This document shows, piece after piece, positions 18,245-26,319 of a stretch of 64,000 nt of DNA. This DNA comes from Ornithinimicrobium faecis. Lineage in GTDB: Bacteria > Actinomycetota > Actinomycetes > Actinomycetales > Dermatophilaceae. How positions within the stretch are numbered: position 1 is the stretch's first letter; every line of letters starts with the position of its first letter. The notes beneath the pieces are model-generated. The model saw only the letters and a program-made list of their open reading frames with translations. It did not search any database and was not told the origin of the DNA. A program made the translations under genes and the position numbers. Location of the stretch: positions 2,108,001-2,172,000 of the forward strand of contig NZ_CP099489.1 of assembly GCF_023923225.1 (NCBI RefSeq), in the 5' to 3' direction.

Positions 18245-19536
18245 GAGGTGCCGATCCCTACATTTCCGGGCACGGGGACCTGCGGTATGCCGTGGAGCAC
18301 TACGACCTGTTCCTCACCTACGGGTTGCCGAGCAACAAGCTCGACGGCACGGCGGTGATCACGGCTCGTGCGCTGGAGCCGCTCACGCAGGTGGTCCTGG
18401 ACCTGCGGCTCAAGCCGCTCAAGGTCACCGTCGAGGGGCGGCGGGTGACCCGGCACAAGCACCTGGTCGGCAAACTCACCATCACCCTGGCCGAGCAGGT
18501 GGCTGCGGGCGAGGAGTTCACCGTCACCGTGAAGTTCTCGGGCAACCCCAAGCCGATTGCCAAGCGCGGGCAGGACTCGGCCGGTTGGGAAGAGCTCGAG
18601 GACGGGGTCATCGTGGCCTCGCAACCACATGGCGCGCCGTCCTGGTTCCCGTGCAACGACCGCCCGTCGGACAAAGCGACCTACGAGCTGACGCTGGTCA
18701 CGGCCGCGGACTATCACGTGGAGTTCAGTGGCGAGCCGGTGTCTGTGCGGCGCCGGGGCGCCAACCGCATCTGGACCTTCGCGCAGACCGAGCCGATCTC
18801 GCCCTATCTCGCCACGGTGCAGATCGGTCGTTACACCGTGATCGAGCAAAAGGCGGTCGTGCCGCTGCGCGTCGTGGGGCCGGCGAACATCAGACGCAAC
18901 GGGTTCTCTGCCTCATTCGGCAAGCAGCCCGAGATGATCAAGCTCTTCGTGGACCGGTTCGGGCCCTATCCGTTCAGCGGCTACACCGCCGTGATCACCG
19001 ACGACGATCTCGAGATCCCCCTGGAGTCGGCCTCGCTGTCGACCTTCGGTCGCAACTTCGCCTCGGGGGAGTGGGAGTCGGTGCGCCTCGTCGCCCACGA
19101 GATGGCGCACCAGTGGTTCGGCAACGCGGTGACCGTCGCGGAGTGGAAGGACATCTGGCTGCACGAGGGCTTTGCCTGCTATGCCGAGTGGCTGTGGTCT
19201 GAGGAGAGCGGTCACCAGACCGCCGCGCACTGGGCCAACCATCACCACGGCATACTCGCTGGTCAGTCGCAGAAGGCGCCGCTGAGCGACCCCGGCGCCG
19301 CCCTGATGTTTGAGGACTGGGTCTACAAGCGCGGGGCGCTGACCCTGCACGCGCTGCGCACCGAGGTCGGCGATGAGGCCTTCTTTGGGGTCCTGCGCTC
19401 CTGGGTGGCCGCCAACCGTGGCGGCTCGGTCACCACGGAGCAGTTCGTCGCGCACTGCTCACTGGAGCTCGGCCGCGACCTGTCCGCGTGGTTCACCCCC
19501 TGGCTGGACGAGAAGCCCCTCCCGCCCCTCCCGTAA
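18241..19536 (+). CDS. M1 family zinc metallopeptidase
   Basis: 431 residues from GTG 18241, whose GTGA overlaps the stop of the NRPS gene, so the two are probably translated together. The zinc site is HEMAHQWFGN (near residue 286) with the third ligand Glu in WLHEGFACYAEW about 18 residues later. An N-terminal beta-sandwich precedes the thermolysin-like domain. The long C-terminal helical domain of classical aminopeptidase N is missing, as in short actinobacterial M1 proteins. There is no signal peptide, so it acts in the cytoplasm. Beside an isopeptide-polymer synthetase, a role in trimming or degrading the product is plausible but unproven. Confidence 0.9.
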   Translation: MRGADPYISGHGDLRYAVEHYDLFLTYGLPSNKLDGTAVITARALEPLTQVVLDLRLKPLKVTVEGRRVTRHKHLVGKLTITLAEQVAAGEEFTVTVKFSGNPKPIAKRGQDSAGWEELEDGVIVASQPHGAPSWFPCNDRPSDKATYELTLVTAADYHVEFSGEPVSVRRRGANRIWTFAQTEPISPYLATVQIGRYTVIEQKAVVPLRVVGPANIRRNGFSASFGKQPEMIKLFVDRFGPYPFSGYTAVITDDDLEIPLESASLSTFGRNFASGEWESVRLVAHEMAHQWFGNAVTVAEWKDIWLHEGFACYAEWLWSEESGHQTAAHWANHHHGILAGQSQKAPLSDPGAALMFEDWVYKRGALTLHALRTEVGDEAFFGVLRSWVAANRGGSVTTEQFVAHCSLELGRDLSAWFTPWLDEKPLPPLP

Positions 19537-19541
19537 AAAGA

Positions 19542-19622
19542 TAGAGGTTTCGCACGCCCTGCCCGTCTTTTCGTAGAGGTTTCGCACGCGCGCTGCCCGT
19601 GCTTCGTAGCGGTTTCGCACGC
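19542..19622. repeat. Three-copy 32/33-bp tandem repeat
   Basis: The core TAG(A/C)GGTTTCGCACGC occurs at 19542-19557, 19574-19589 and 19607-19622, with spacings of 32 and 33 bp. The intervening part is also partly conserved (TGCCCGT plus a T-rich stretch ending TTCG). It lies between the stop of the M1 peptidase and the start of the methyltransferase-like gene. Confidence 0.85.
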
Positions 19623-19647
19623 CGGCGCCGTCTGCTTCACTGGGGGC

Positions 19648-20079
19648 GTGGCCGCAGGACTCTCCCCCCGCCTCGCCGCCATCGTTGACGCCCTGCCCCT
19701 GCGACCAGGCCTGCGGGTCCTGGAGATCGGTGGAGCGCCGGGCGTTGCTGCTCGGGCCGTGGCCGCGCGGATCGGTCCGGGTGGTCACATCCTGGTGATC
19801 GACAGGTCAGCCACCGGCGTGGCCAAGACTGAGCGACTCGCAGCACGTGAGATCGGAAGCGGCCTGCTCAGCACCAGGTGCGTGGCCGTTGAGGACTTCG
19901 AGTGCCTCGGCGACGAAGGGCGCTTCGACCTCGCTTTCGCGGTCCGCGTCGGCGCCCTGGACGGGAGGCACCCGCGCGCCGGTGAGCTCGCCCTGCCCCG
20001 GATCAGGGCGGCGCTGGTGCCGGGTGGGACTTTGCTGGTCGACGGGGGTGATCCACTGGGTGAGATCCCACTGGACTGA
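19648..20079 (+). CDS. Small class I SAM-dependent methyltransferase-like protein
   Basis: 143 residues from GTG 19648. Motif I reads VLEIGGAPGVAARAVA, followed by the acidic residue of LVIDRS at the end of strand 2 and FDLAFAVRVGAL where motif IV belongs. LVPGGTLLVDGG is the usual post-motif. The fold is complete only as far as strand 5, so this is a short member without a substrate-recognition extension. The substrate is unknown. It is convergent with the membrane gene on the minus strand. Confidence 0.75.
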   Translation: MAAGLSPRLAAIVDALPLRPGLRVLEIGGAPGVAARAVAARIGPGGHILVIDRSATGVAKTERLAAREIGSGLLSTRCVAVEDFECLGDEGRFDLAFAVRVGALDGRHPRAGELALPRIRAALVPGGTLLVDGGDPLGEIPLD

Positions 20080-20085
20080 CGGGAC

Positions 20086-20457
20086 TCAGGTGTCCTTGCG
20101 CCTGCCGCGAATCAGGACACAGAGCCCGCCGAGGCCGAAGAAGATGGCGCCGAGAATGCAGACGATCAGAACCGAGCTCGCAGGGAAGCGGGCGTAGGTC
20201 ACTGATGCCGGGTCAGTGATTGCAAAGAAGGCACCCAGCGCGCAGGCAACCCCCAGGAAGGCCGAGGCCGCGCCGATCGTGCGGAAGAAGCCGTCCTTGG
20301 TGATGTTGGCGTGCTGCACCGTCAGCAGCACCAGCAGCCCCCCGCCGAAGAAGAGCCCGCCGATCACCGCGATGGGCCGCGAGCCTGGGTCGACCACCCA
20401 CAAGAAGATGCAGGCGATGACCAAGGCCGCGGCCCCGAGGACTGCTGGCGTCGGCAC
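20086..20457 (-). CDS. Small four-helix membrane protein
   Basis: 123 residues from GTG 20457, with a strong AGGAGG site 7 nt upstream. Four hydrophobic segments are visible (near 8-24, 28-46, 60-80 and 95-113), and a basic tail (IRGRRKDT) follows the last one. The family is not recognised and nothing nearby suggests a role. Confidence 0.75.
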   Translation of the reverse strand: MPTPAVLGAAALVIACIFLWVVDPGSRPIAVIGGLFFGGGLLVLLTVQHANITKDGFFRTIGAASAFLGVACALGAFFAITDPASVTYARFPASSVLIVCILGAIFFGLGGLCVLIRGRRKDT

Positions 20458-20501
20458 GGTGAGACCTCCTGGATCGCTTCACATGACGAGCCAGTGTGCC
20501 A

Positions 20502-21200
20502 TCAGCCGCAGTGATACCAGTCAGACATGTAGGACGCGTCATCCATGTCGGAGCCGTAGTCATGACCGTTGACCTGTCCGTACATCGCGGTGCACTTGCC
20601 GTTGACATCGTTGAGGAAGGAGCCGCCGGCGTAGCTGTAGTAGTGGCCCTCGTCGTAGCGCCAGCGGTTCTCGCCACCACCAAAGTTGTCGTCATCGACC
20701 CAGATGGACGCGTCGGTGAAGGTCGCGTCACCGTCGAGGTAGTTGTGCGTGATCACGCAGTTCTGACCGCCGGAGCCAGCCGTCGAGGAATACCAGAGCT
20801 CGACACGACCGATCGTGGTGCCATAGCCATTGACCAGGTCCTCGCTCTCCAGCAGCGTGCCCACGCACGCGTCGCGGATCCCTCCGTCGACGCCTTGTGG
20901 TGTGCCCGTCCCCTCGAGTGCACCCGTGCTCATGGGAACACCGCCCATCATGTCGGTCTTGCTGGCCCCGTCGGCCCCCGTCTCGCTGGTGCCAGCCTCG
21001 GTGGCACCGGCGCTAGTCAGGGACGCCGGTGCAGCGTCAGTGAGGGCTGACCGCATCTCCTCCATGCCGCCGGCCACCGCACTGCGCAGCAAGTCCACGG
21101 TGTCGGCCTCGGGACCGGCCGCACTGGCTGCCCCCACCCCCGCGGTGGCCAACAGCGCCCCCGCTGCCATCGTGCCCAGGACTGTCGAGAACTTCTTCAT
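20502..21200 (-). CDS. Secreted protein, possibly spore-associated protein A-like
   Basis: 232 residues from ATG 21200, with AAGGAGA upstream. A clear Sec signal peptide ends near ASAAG (residue 28). A low-complexity Ser/Thr/Gly/Ala region follows, then a Cys-containing C-terminal domain with GRVELWYSSTAGSGGQNCV, many Trp, Tyr and Asp residues, and a final CG. The C-terminal pattern recalls secreted spore-associated protein A-like domains of Streptomyces; that likeness is from memory. Four Cys residues suit disulfides outside the cell. Confidence 0.78.
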   Translation of the reverse strand: MKKFSTVLGTMAAGALLATAGVGAASAAGPEADTVDLLRSAVAGGMEEMRSALTDAAPASLTSAGATEAGTSETGADGASKTDMMGGVPMSTGALEGTGTPQGVDGGIRDACVGTLLESEDLVNGYGTTIGRVELWYSSTAGSGGQNCVITHNYLDGDATFTDASIWVDDDNFGGGENRWRYDEGHYYSYAGGSFLNDVNGKCTAMYGQVNGHDYGSDMDDASYMSDWYHCG

Positions 21201-21404
21201 CAGATGTCTCCTTCGTCGAGTGGGGCGATGTTGCTCCTTCCGAATCCCCCTGATCCGGTTGCTCAACACGACGAGACGCCGCCTGCCGAGAATTGCGGAC
21301 TTTGCCCAAAATTTGCGCAACCTTTGGGTGCTCCCGCACGTGCTTGACCCGCGGGAAGGCAAATCTGGTTGCCTTCCCCGGGCCGCTCAGCCATCCTCGG
21401 TGAC

Positions 21405-21782
21405 ATGACCAACAGCTCGTATGCCGACAGTTGGGTGCCCGTGCATCGCGACGACGGGGAGCTGATCGGGTTTGTGGCGCAGGACGCGACAGGGTGGCGT
21501 CCCCTGACCGTCTTCGGTCACCCGATCGCTGCTGCCCGGGGTCAGGAGAGCGCACTGGACCGGGACAGCGCCGAGGACCGGTTGCACGCCGTGGGCATGA
21601 GTTATCTCGCCGAGAGGTGGGAGGTGCGTGATGGCGCTGACTGGATCAGCGCCCAGCTCGTGGAGGCCTCGCCGGCCGGCGTCACGGTGCAGCTGGTCGA
21701 CTTCTTTGACCACGCCGACCGCTATGGCGAGCGGCAGAGGCTGACAGCACCGGTCGAGGAGGACCAGCTGCGACTGGCCTGA
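21405..21782 (+). CDS. Conserved-looking cytoplasmic protein of unknown function
   Basis: 125 residues from ATG 21405. The sequence alternates short beta-like segments (WVPVHRDDGELIGFVAQ, ISAQLVEASPAGVTVQLVDFF) and has no membrane segment or recognised motif. It is divergent from the secreted protein gene. Only codon bias and length support it. Confidence 0.65.
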   Translation: MTNSSYADSWVPVHRDDGELIGFVAQDATGWRPLTVFGHPIAAARGQESALDRDSAEDRLHAVGMSYLAERWEVRDGADWISAQLVEASPAGVTVQLVDFFDHADRYGERQRLTAPVEEDQLRLA

Positions 21783-21792
21783 CTCCACCCAT

Positions 21793-21898
21793 GCGCTCGG
21801 TGGGATCAGTGAGGACAACACCATGCGCTCGGTTGGGGTGATTTTTCGGTCGCCCGCGCGCTCGGTGGGGTGATTTTTCGCGCGCCCGCGCGCTCGGT
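21793..21898. repeat. Four-copy 32/33-bp tandem repeat
   Basis: The core GCGCTCGGT occurs at 21793, 21825, 21858 and 21890, with spacings of 32, 33 and 32 bp. The middle two units share most of their length, including GGGGTGATTTTTCG. The array fills the gap between two convergent genes. Its period equals that of the unrelated-sequence array at 19.5 kb. Confidence 0.85.
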
Positions 21899-21908
21899 CG
21901 CTGTGGGG

Positions 21909-23531
21909 TCAGGCTTGGCCGCGGTAGAACCCGACGCGGGCCAGCGGCTCGACCAGCTGGTCCTCCTCGTAGGACAGGTGGGAGAGCAGCGTGTCGCTGA
22001 GGGCGTTGACGGCGTCGTCCAGGGCGGTGAAGTCGTCTGGCGTGGAGACGAACTGCACCAGGGCGCGGTCGACGGACTCGATGACGTCGTGGATCACGAT
22101 GTGCTCCTGCTCGAGGCGGTCCAGCACCGGTGTCAGCTCCTTCTCGACCGATCGCAGGTGCGGGAAGACCGAGGTGTCCTCCAGGCTGTGGTGCGAGGTG
22201 ACGGTGGTGCAATAGCGCGAGCAGTAGGCACCGAGCGTCCAGTTGTTCTGCTTCATCGTCATCTCGTTGAGGGAGGACCGCGCCGAGCCCACGTCGAGGG
22301 TGCTGGCCTTGACCTGGTCGATGATCGAGCGCACCTGCGCGAGCTCGTCACGCAGCATGTCGTGGACGTCGATGAGGTGCTTGCCCATCTGCGCCCCGCG
22401 AGCGGTGTAGGTCACCTCCGGCCCGGACTCGGCGCGACGCGGTCGGGTCGACTCGTCCCACGGCATCGAGTCGCCGAGGCGGGTGCCGTCGTCCGGGGTC
22501 GGGTGCACGCCGAGGCGGTCGTACTGCGCCTGAGCCGCTGGCGCCGGACCGCCAGGCTCAGTGGTGGTGACGATCTGACCGTCCGCGTCGCTCTCCGGTG
22601 CCGCACCGGGGGTGACGGCGGGGGAGACCTGCGTGTCGGCAGACTGCCGCTCGGCGGCGACCAGCTCGCGGACCGCCGGCGCGACCTCCTGGCCGAAGAC
22701 CTGGATCGCGTTGGGGTCGTCGGCGGCCAGGATGAAGGTGCCGATGCCGTGGCCCAGGGCCAGCTCGGCGAGGCGCTCCACCCAGGCGTCGGTGCCGCCG
22801 CGAGGAGGGCTGATGTTGAGCAGCCGGCGGACGTCGCGGGGGTCGCGGCCAGCGCCATCTGCCGCCTCGTCGATGATCTCGTTGCCGACGCGCAGGTCGT
22901 CGTCGGACTTCAGATAGCCCTCGGAGGGCAGCCAACCGTCGGCGAGCCGGCCGGTGACTCGCAGCATGCGGGGCTTGTAGGCACCCAGCCAGATGCCCAT
23001 GTCATGCGCTGGTGCGGGGCCTCGCTTGGCGCCGACCACGTGGTGGAACTCGCCGTCCACGCGCAGCACCGAGGTGTCACCCGCCGCCCAGATGCTGCGG
23101 ATGACCGCGATGGCTTCCTGCAGCGCCCGCACGGACTCGCCAGGGGTGAGCCGGTCGGCGCCCATGGCGACCATCGCGTCCCAGAAGGCCCCGGTGCCCA
23201 GGCCCAGCTCGACCCGGCCGTTGCTGAGCAGGTCAAGGCTGGCGGCGGAGCGGGCCAGCACGGCGGGTTGCCGCAGGGGCAGGTTGGCGACGTTGGGCGC
23301 CAGGTGCACCCGCTCAGTGCGGGCCGCGACATAACTGAGCAGTGTCCAGGTGTCCAGGAAACCGGGCTGATAGGGGTGGTCCTGGAAGGTCACCAGGTCC
23401 AGCCCCGCCGCCTCGCTCAGCTGGGCGAGCGTCACCGCCTGCTGCGGCTGCTGGTTCGTCGGGGTGTGGAAGGTGCCGAACTGCAGGTCATGGCCATAGT
23501 CAGTGCGGGGCGTTGGGGTCTGCGAGGTCAC
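21909..23531 (-). CDS. Luciferase-like monooxygenase fused to hemerythrin domain
   Basis: 540 residues. Residues 15-330 form a luciferase-like F420/FMN barrel (GLDLVTFQDHPYQPGFLDTW, GRVELGLGTGAFWDAM, LGAYKPRMLRVTGRLADGWLPS). A Pro/Ala/Asp-rich linker leads to a C-terminal HHE hemerythrin domain (near 375-535). That domain carries His and Glu ligands in HLIDVHDML, HHSLEDTSVFPHL, EQEHIVIHDVIE and HLSYEEDQLV, which can hold a di-iron centre. The fusion joins a flavin-type oxidoreductase to an O2- or NO-sensing or -binding module. Its substrate is unknown. Confidence 0.88.
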   Translation of the reverse strand: MTSQTPTPRTDYGHDLQFGTFHTPTNQQPQQAVTLAQLSEAAGLDLVTFQDHPYQPGFLDTWTLLSYVAARTERVHLAPNVANLPLRQPAVLARSAASLDLLSNGRVELGLGTGAFWDAMVAMGADRLTPGESVRALQEAIAVIRSIWAAGDTSVLRVDGEFHHVVGAKRGPAPAHDMGIWLGAYKPRMLRVTGRLADGWLPSEGYLKSDDDLRVGNEIIDEAADGAGRDPRDVRRLLNISPPRGGTDAWVERLAELALGHGIGTFILAADDPNAIQVFGQEVAPAVRELVAAERQSADTQVSPAVTPGAAPESDADGQIVTTTEPGGPAPAAQAQYDRLGVHPTPDDGTRLGDSMPWDESTRPRRAESGPEVTYTARGAQMGKHLIDVHDMLRDELAQVRSIIDQVKASTLDVGSARSSLNEMTMKQNNWTLGAYCSRYCTTVTSHHSLEDTSVFPHLRSVEKELTPVLDRLEQEHIVIHDVIESVDRALVQFVSTPDDFTALDDAVNALSDTLLSHLSYEEDQLVEPLARVGFYRGQA

Positions 23532-23602
23532 ATCGGTCCCAACGTCGTCAGCCGACCCGTTTAGTCCCAGCTGCCGTTGTCACAGCCGACGTCAAGGATG
23601 GA

Positions 23603-24079
23603 TCACTCCGCCATGGAAGCTCCCCAGGCATCCAGGGCCGCCTGGATCTGCTGGTCGGTGCGGTGCTCAGTGCGGCACATGATCGTCCAGCGGACGCCGA
23701 ACGGGTCCTGGATCGAGCCGAACCGGTCGCCGGTCACCTCGAAGTCCGCGGGCTCCTCGCGCACCCGCGCTCCGCGCTCGCGGGCCAGCTCGACCGTCGC
23801 GTCGACGTCGGGCACGTAGATGGCCAGGCTGAAGGTGACGTCGTCGGAGGTCGGGTCGCTGGCCACGGCATGGAACTGGTCGCCCGGATCCATCACCTGC
23901 AGGCGTCCGGCCGCCAGCTGGAGCTCAGCGTGCAGCACGGACCCGCCAGGGCCGTCCATACGCGAGGTCACGCTCGCGCCGAAGACCTGCGTGTAGAAGT
24001 CGATCGCCTCGCTCGCGGGGGAGACCACGAGCATCGGGCTGAGGGTGGAGTAACCGTCGGGCGTGTAGTTCGTCGTCAT
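23603..24079 (-). CDS. VOC/PhnB-like glyoxalase-fold protein
   Basis: 158 residues from ATG 24079; ATG 24088 and GTG 24094 in frame are alternatives. Paired beta-alpha-beta3 modules are seen in PMLVVSPASEAIDFYTQVFGA and SLAIYVPDVDATVELARERG, ending with FGSIQDPFGVRWTI. This is the PhnB/SnoaL-adjacent group of the vicinal oxygen chelate fold. Enzymatic function is not evident. It is divergent from an AraC-type regulator that may control it. Confidence 0.85.
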   Translation of the reverse strand: MTTNYTPDGYSTLSPMLVVSPASEAIDFYTQVFGASVTSRMDGPGGSVLHAELQLAAGRLQVMDPGDQFHAVASDPTSDDVTFSLAIYVPDVDATVELARERGARVREEPADFEVTGDRFGSIQDPFGVRWTIMCRTEHRTDQQIQAALDAWGASMAE

Positions 24080-24106
24080 GTCACCCATCGTCACTAGGCT
24101 CGAGGG

Positions 24107-24979
24107 GTGGCGCTTGTAGATCTGCGACAGGTCTATCCGGGTCGGCCCAGGGGAGTGCTCTGGCCGGCGGCCGGTCAGGACGTCTTCTCGGTGGACCGTG
24201 AGGAGGACATCCCCGAGCCTCTCTCACTCGTCGTGCGCCACCTGTGGAGCGTCACCTGGCGTCACCCGGGTCCGGGGGGCCACCGCTCCAGCGTGCTGAC
24301 CAACCCCATCGTGCACCTCACGTTCGAGGACGCAGAGGGCGGCGAGCTGCATGGTCACCGCGTGCCAGCGGCCCTGGTGCACGGCCTGGTGAGCCGCGTC
24401 TTCAGCGTCGATCTGCCGGTGGCCGGACGCGTCACCGGTGTGGCCTTCCACGCCGGTGGACTGGCTGCGCTCCTTGGCGTCGGGATGCAGGAACTCACCG
24501 ACCGCGTCGTCCCCGCCACGGAGCTGTTCGAGGAGACCGTCACCCGGCTTGCCGGCCAGGTGCTGGCCGAGCCTGATGAGGCGGCCCGTCGCCGACTGGT
24601 CCTGGACCACCTCGGTGAGCTGCTCGCACCGGAACGTGACCGGGTGGCTGGCGACTCGGCATACGCCATGGTGCGGGAGGCGGAGAGGTTGATGCGGTCC
24701 CGGGAGTTGGTGACGCTGGGGCCGATCGCCCAGCAGTTGAGTGTCTCGACGCGCACTCTGCAGCGGATGTTTGCTCACTCTGTCGGTGCCTCCCCGCTGT
24801 GGGTGCTGCGCCGCTATCGGTTGCAGGATGCAGCCACCGCGATCGATGCCGGGGAGGGCACTGATCTGGCCGGACTCGCGGTGTCGCTGGGGTTCGCCGA
24901 CCAGGCCCACTTCACGCGGGCCTTCACCCAGGTGATCGGGGTGTCGCCCTCGCGTTATCGCGCGGGCGAGCGGCCCTAG
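24107..24979 (+). CDS. AraC family transcriptional regulator
   Basis: 290 residues from GTG 24107, 6 nt after TAGGCT (24095-24100). The N-terminal half is a beta-rich sensor-like region (VFHAGGLAALLG). The C-terminal 100 residues hold two helix-turn-helix units: LGPIAQQLSVSTRTLQRMF and LAVSLGFADQAHFTRAF with the final SPSRYR. It is divergent from the VOC gene and its last 4 nt overlap the end of the convergent MFS gene. Control of the VOC gene is inferred from the arrangement only. Confidence 0.88.
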   Translation: MALVDLRQVYPGRPRGVLWPAAGQDVFSVDREEDIPEPLSLVVRHLWSVTWRHPGPGGHRSSVLTNPIVHLTFEDAEGGELHGHRVPAALVHGLVSRVFSVDLPVAGRVTGVAFHAGGLAALLGVGMQELTDRVVPATELFEETVTRLAGQVLAEPDEAARRRLVLDHLGELLAPERDRVAGDSAYAMVREAERLMRSRELVTLGPIAQQLSVSTRTLQRMFAHSVGASPLWVLRRYRLQDAATAIDAGEGTDLAGLAVSLGFADQAHFTRAFTQVIGVSPSRYRAGERP

Positions 24980-26262
24980 CCCCGGCGACCTGCGGTGAGC
25001 GTGTAGGCGCCCAGGCTCAGGGCGACCAGGGCGCCGAGACCACCGAGCCAGTCATAGCCGAAATATTGCACGACCACGCCTGCCAGTGCTCCGGCGGCCG
25101 CGGCGGACAGGCCCATCGTCAGGTCCGAGGCGCCCTGCACCGAGGCACGGTCCTGCACCGAGGAGCCACCGGCGATCAGACCGGAGCCGGCAACCATCGT
25201 GCACGACCAGCCCAGGCCCAGCAGGAAGAGCGCCGCCAGCAGACCGAGTGACCAGCCGGCCTGCGACAGGGCCGCCAGCACGCACGCGGTCACCTGGATC
25301 ACCACCCCGGCCAGGATCACCGGACGGGCCCCCCAGCGGTCGGTCAGGTAACCGGCGACGGGAGAGAGGCCATACATGCCCAGGATGTGCATCGAGATGA
25401 CGAAGCCGATCACCTCGACCTCGGCGTGGCCGTGGGCCATGTGGATCGGTGTCATCACCATGACCGAGACCATCACGATGTGCCCGCCGGTGACCGCCAG
25501 TGTGCCAAGGAGGATGGTGGGGGAGGCCAGGATGACGCGCAGCCCGTGGGCCATCGAGCCACGCTGTCGGACACGCGGTCCCGTCGGAGTGCCGTGGTCA
25601 GCGAGGGCTCGTGCGGTCAGCAGGGGGTCGGGTCTCAGCGCCAGACTGACGACCAGGGCAGCGAGCAGGAAGCCTGCGGCGCTGAACAACCAGGCACCGG
25701 CGAGCGGCGGGATGCCCAGGCTCGAGGCGAGGGCCTGGCCCGGGCCGAGGATGTTGGGTCCCAGCACGGACCCGATCGTGGTGGCCCAGACGACGAAGCT
25801 CAGGTGTCGCCCGCGCCGCGAGGGCGGGGCGAGGTCGACGGCGGCATAGCGGGCCTGGCTGTTGGCCGTCGACGACGCGCCGAAGAGCGCCGTGCCGAGC
25901 AGCAGCAGCCAGAAGCTGCCGAGGACGGCCGCCGTGATGGCCAGGGCGGCGCCGACGGTGCCGATCAGATAGGCGGTGACCAGCCCCACGCGCCGGCCGC
26001 GTGCCGCCATCAGGGCCGCGATCGGGATGGTGATCAGGGCACCGCCGAGCACCTGGGAGGTGTTGGCCAGGCCAGACAGGTCGTCCCGGCCGCTGATCTC
26101 GGCGGCCATCAGCGCGGCCACCGCGATCCCGCTGGCCACCCCGACGCCACCGAGGACCTGGCTGGACATCAGAGTGCCCACGGTGCGGGTCTGGAGGGCG
26201 TGGATCTCGGGCGGCAGGGGCGGCGCTGGGGTGCTCCCAGTCTGATCGCCAGGGTGTGTCAC
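24976..26262 (-). CDS. MFS transporter
   Basis: 428 residues from ATG 26262, with twelve hydrophobic segments. The MFS loop 2-3 motif appears as LMAARGRRVGLVTAYLIG, and YLTDRWGARPVI is the second copy in loop 8-9. The topology fits a drug or metabolite exporter of the major facilitator superfamily. The substrate is unknown. A direct repeat of 15 bp (26273-26302) lies just upstream of the start. Confidence 0.88.
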   Translation of the reverse strand: MTHPGDQTGSTPAPPLPPEIHALQTRTVGTLMSSQVLGGVGVASGIAVAALMAAEISGRDDLSGLANTSQVLGGALITIPIAALMAARGRRVGLVTAYLIGTVGAALAITAAVLGSFWLLLLGTALFGASSTANSQARYAAVDLAPPSRRGRHLSFVVWATTIGSVLGPNILGPGQALASSLGIPPLAGAWLFSAAGFLLAALVVSLALRPDPLLTARALADHGTPTGPRVRQRGSMAHGLRVILASPTILLGTLAVTGGHIVMVSVMVMTPIHMAHGHAEVEVIGFVISMHILGMYGLSPVAGYLTDRWGARPVILAGVVIQVTACVLAALSQAGWSLGLLAALFLLGLGWSCTMVAGSGLIAGGSSVQDRASVQGASDLTMGLSAAAAGALAGVVVQYFGYDWLGGLGALVALSLGAYTLTAGRRG

Positions 26263-26272
26263 CGGGACAGTC

Positions 26273-26302
26273 TGTCAGGGTGCTTGGTGTCAGGGTGCTT
26301 GT
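26273..26302. repeat. 15-bp direct repeat upstream of MFS gene
   Basis: Two copies of TGTCAGGGTGCTTGG, the second ending GT, lie head to tail. This is one of several short tandem duplications in the intergenic regions of this window. Confidence 0.7.
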
Positions 26303-26319
26303 CCGGGCCGGCAGAGCCC

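Noticed and set aside
19542..21898. CRISPR arrays
   Set aside because: Repeats are short or cover the whole unit, spacers are not variable and unique, copy number is three or four, and no cas gene is nearby.
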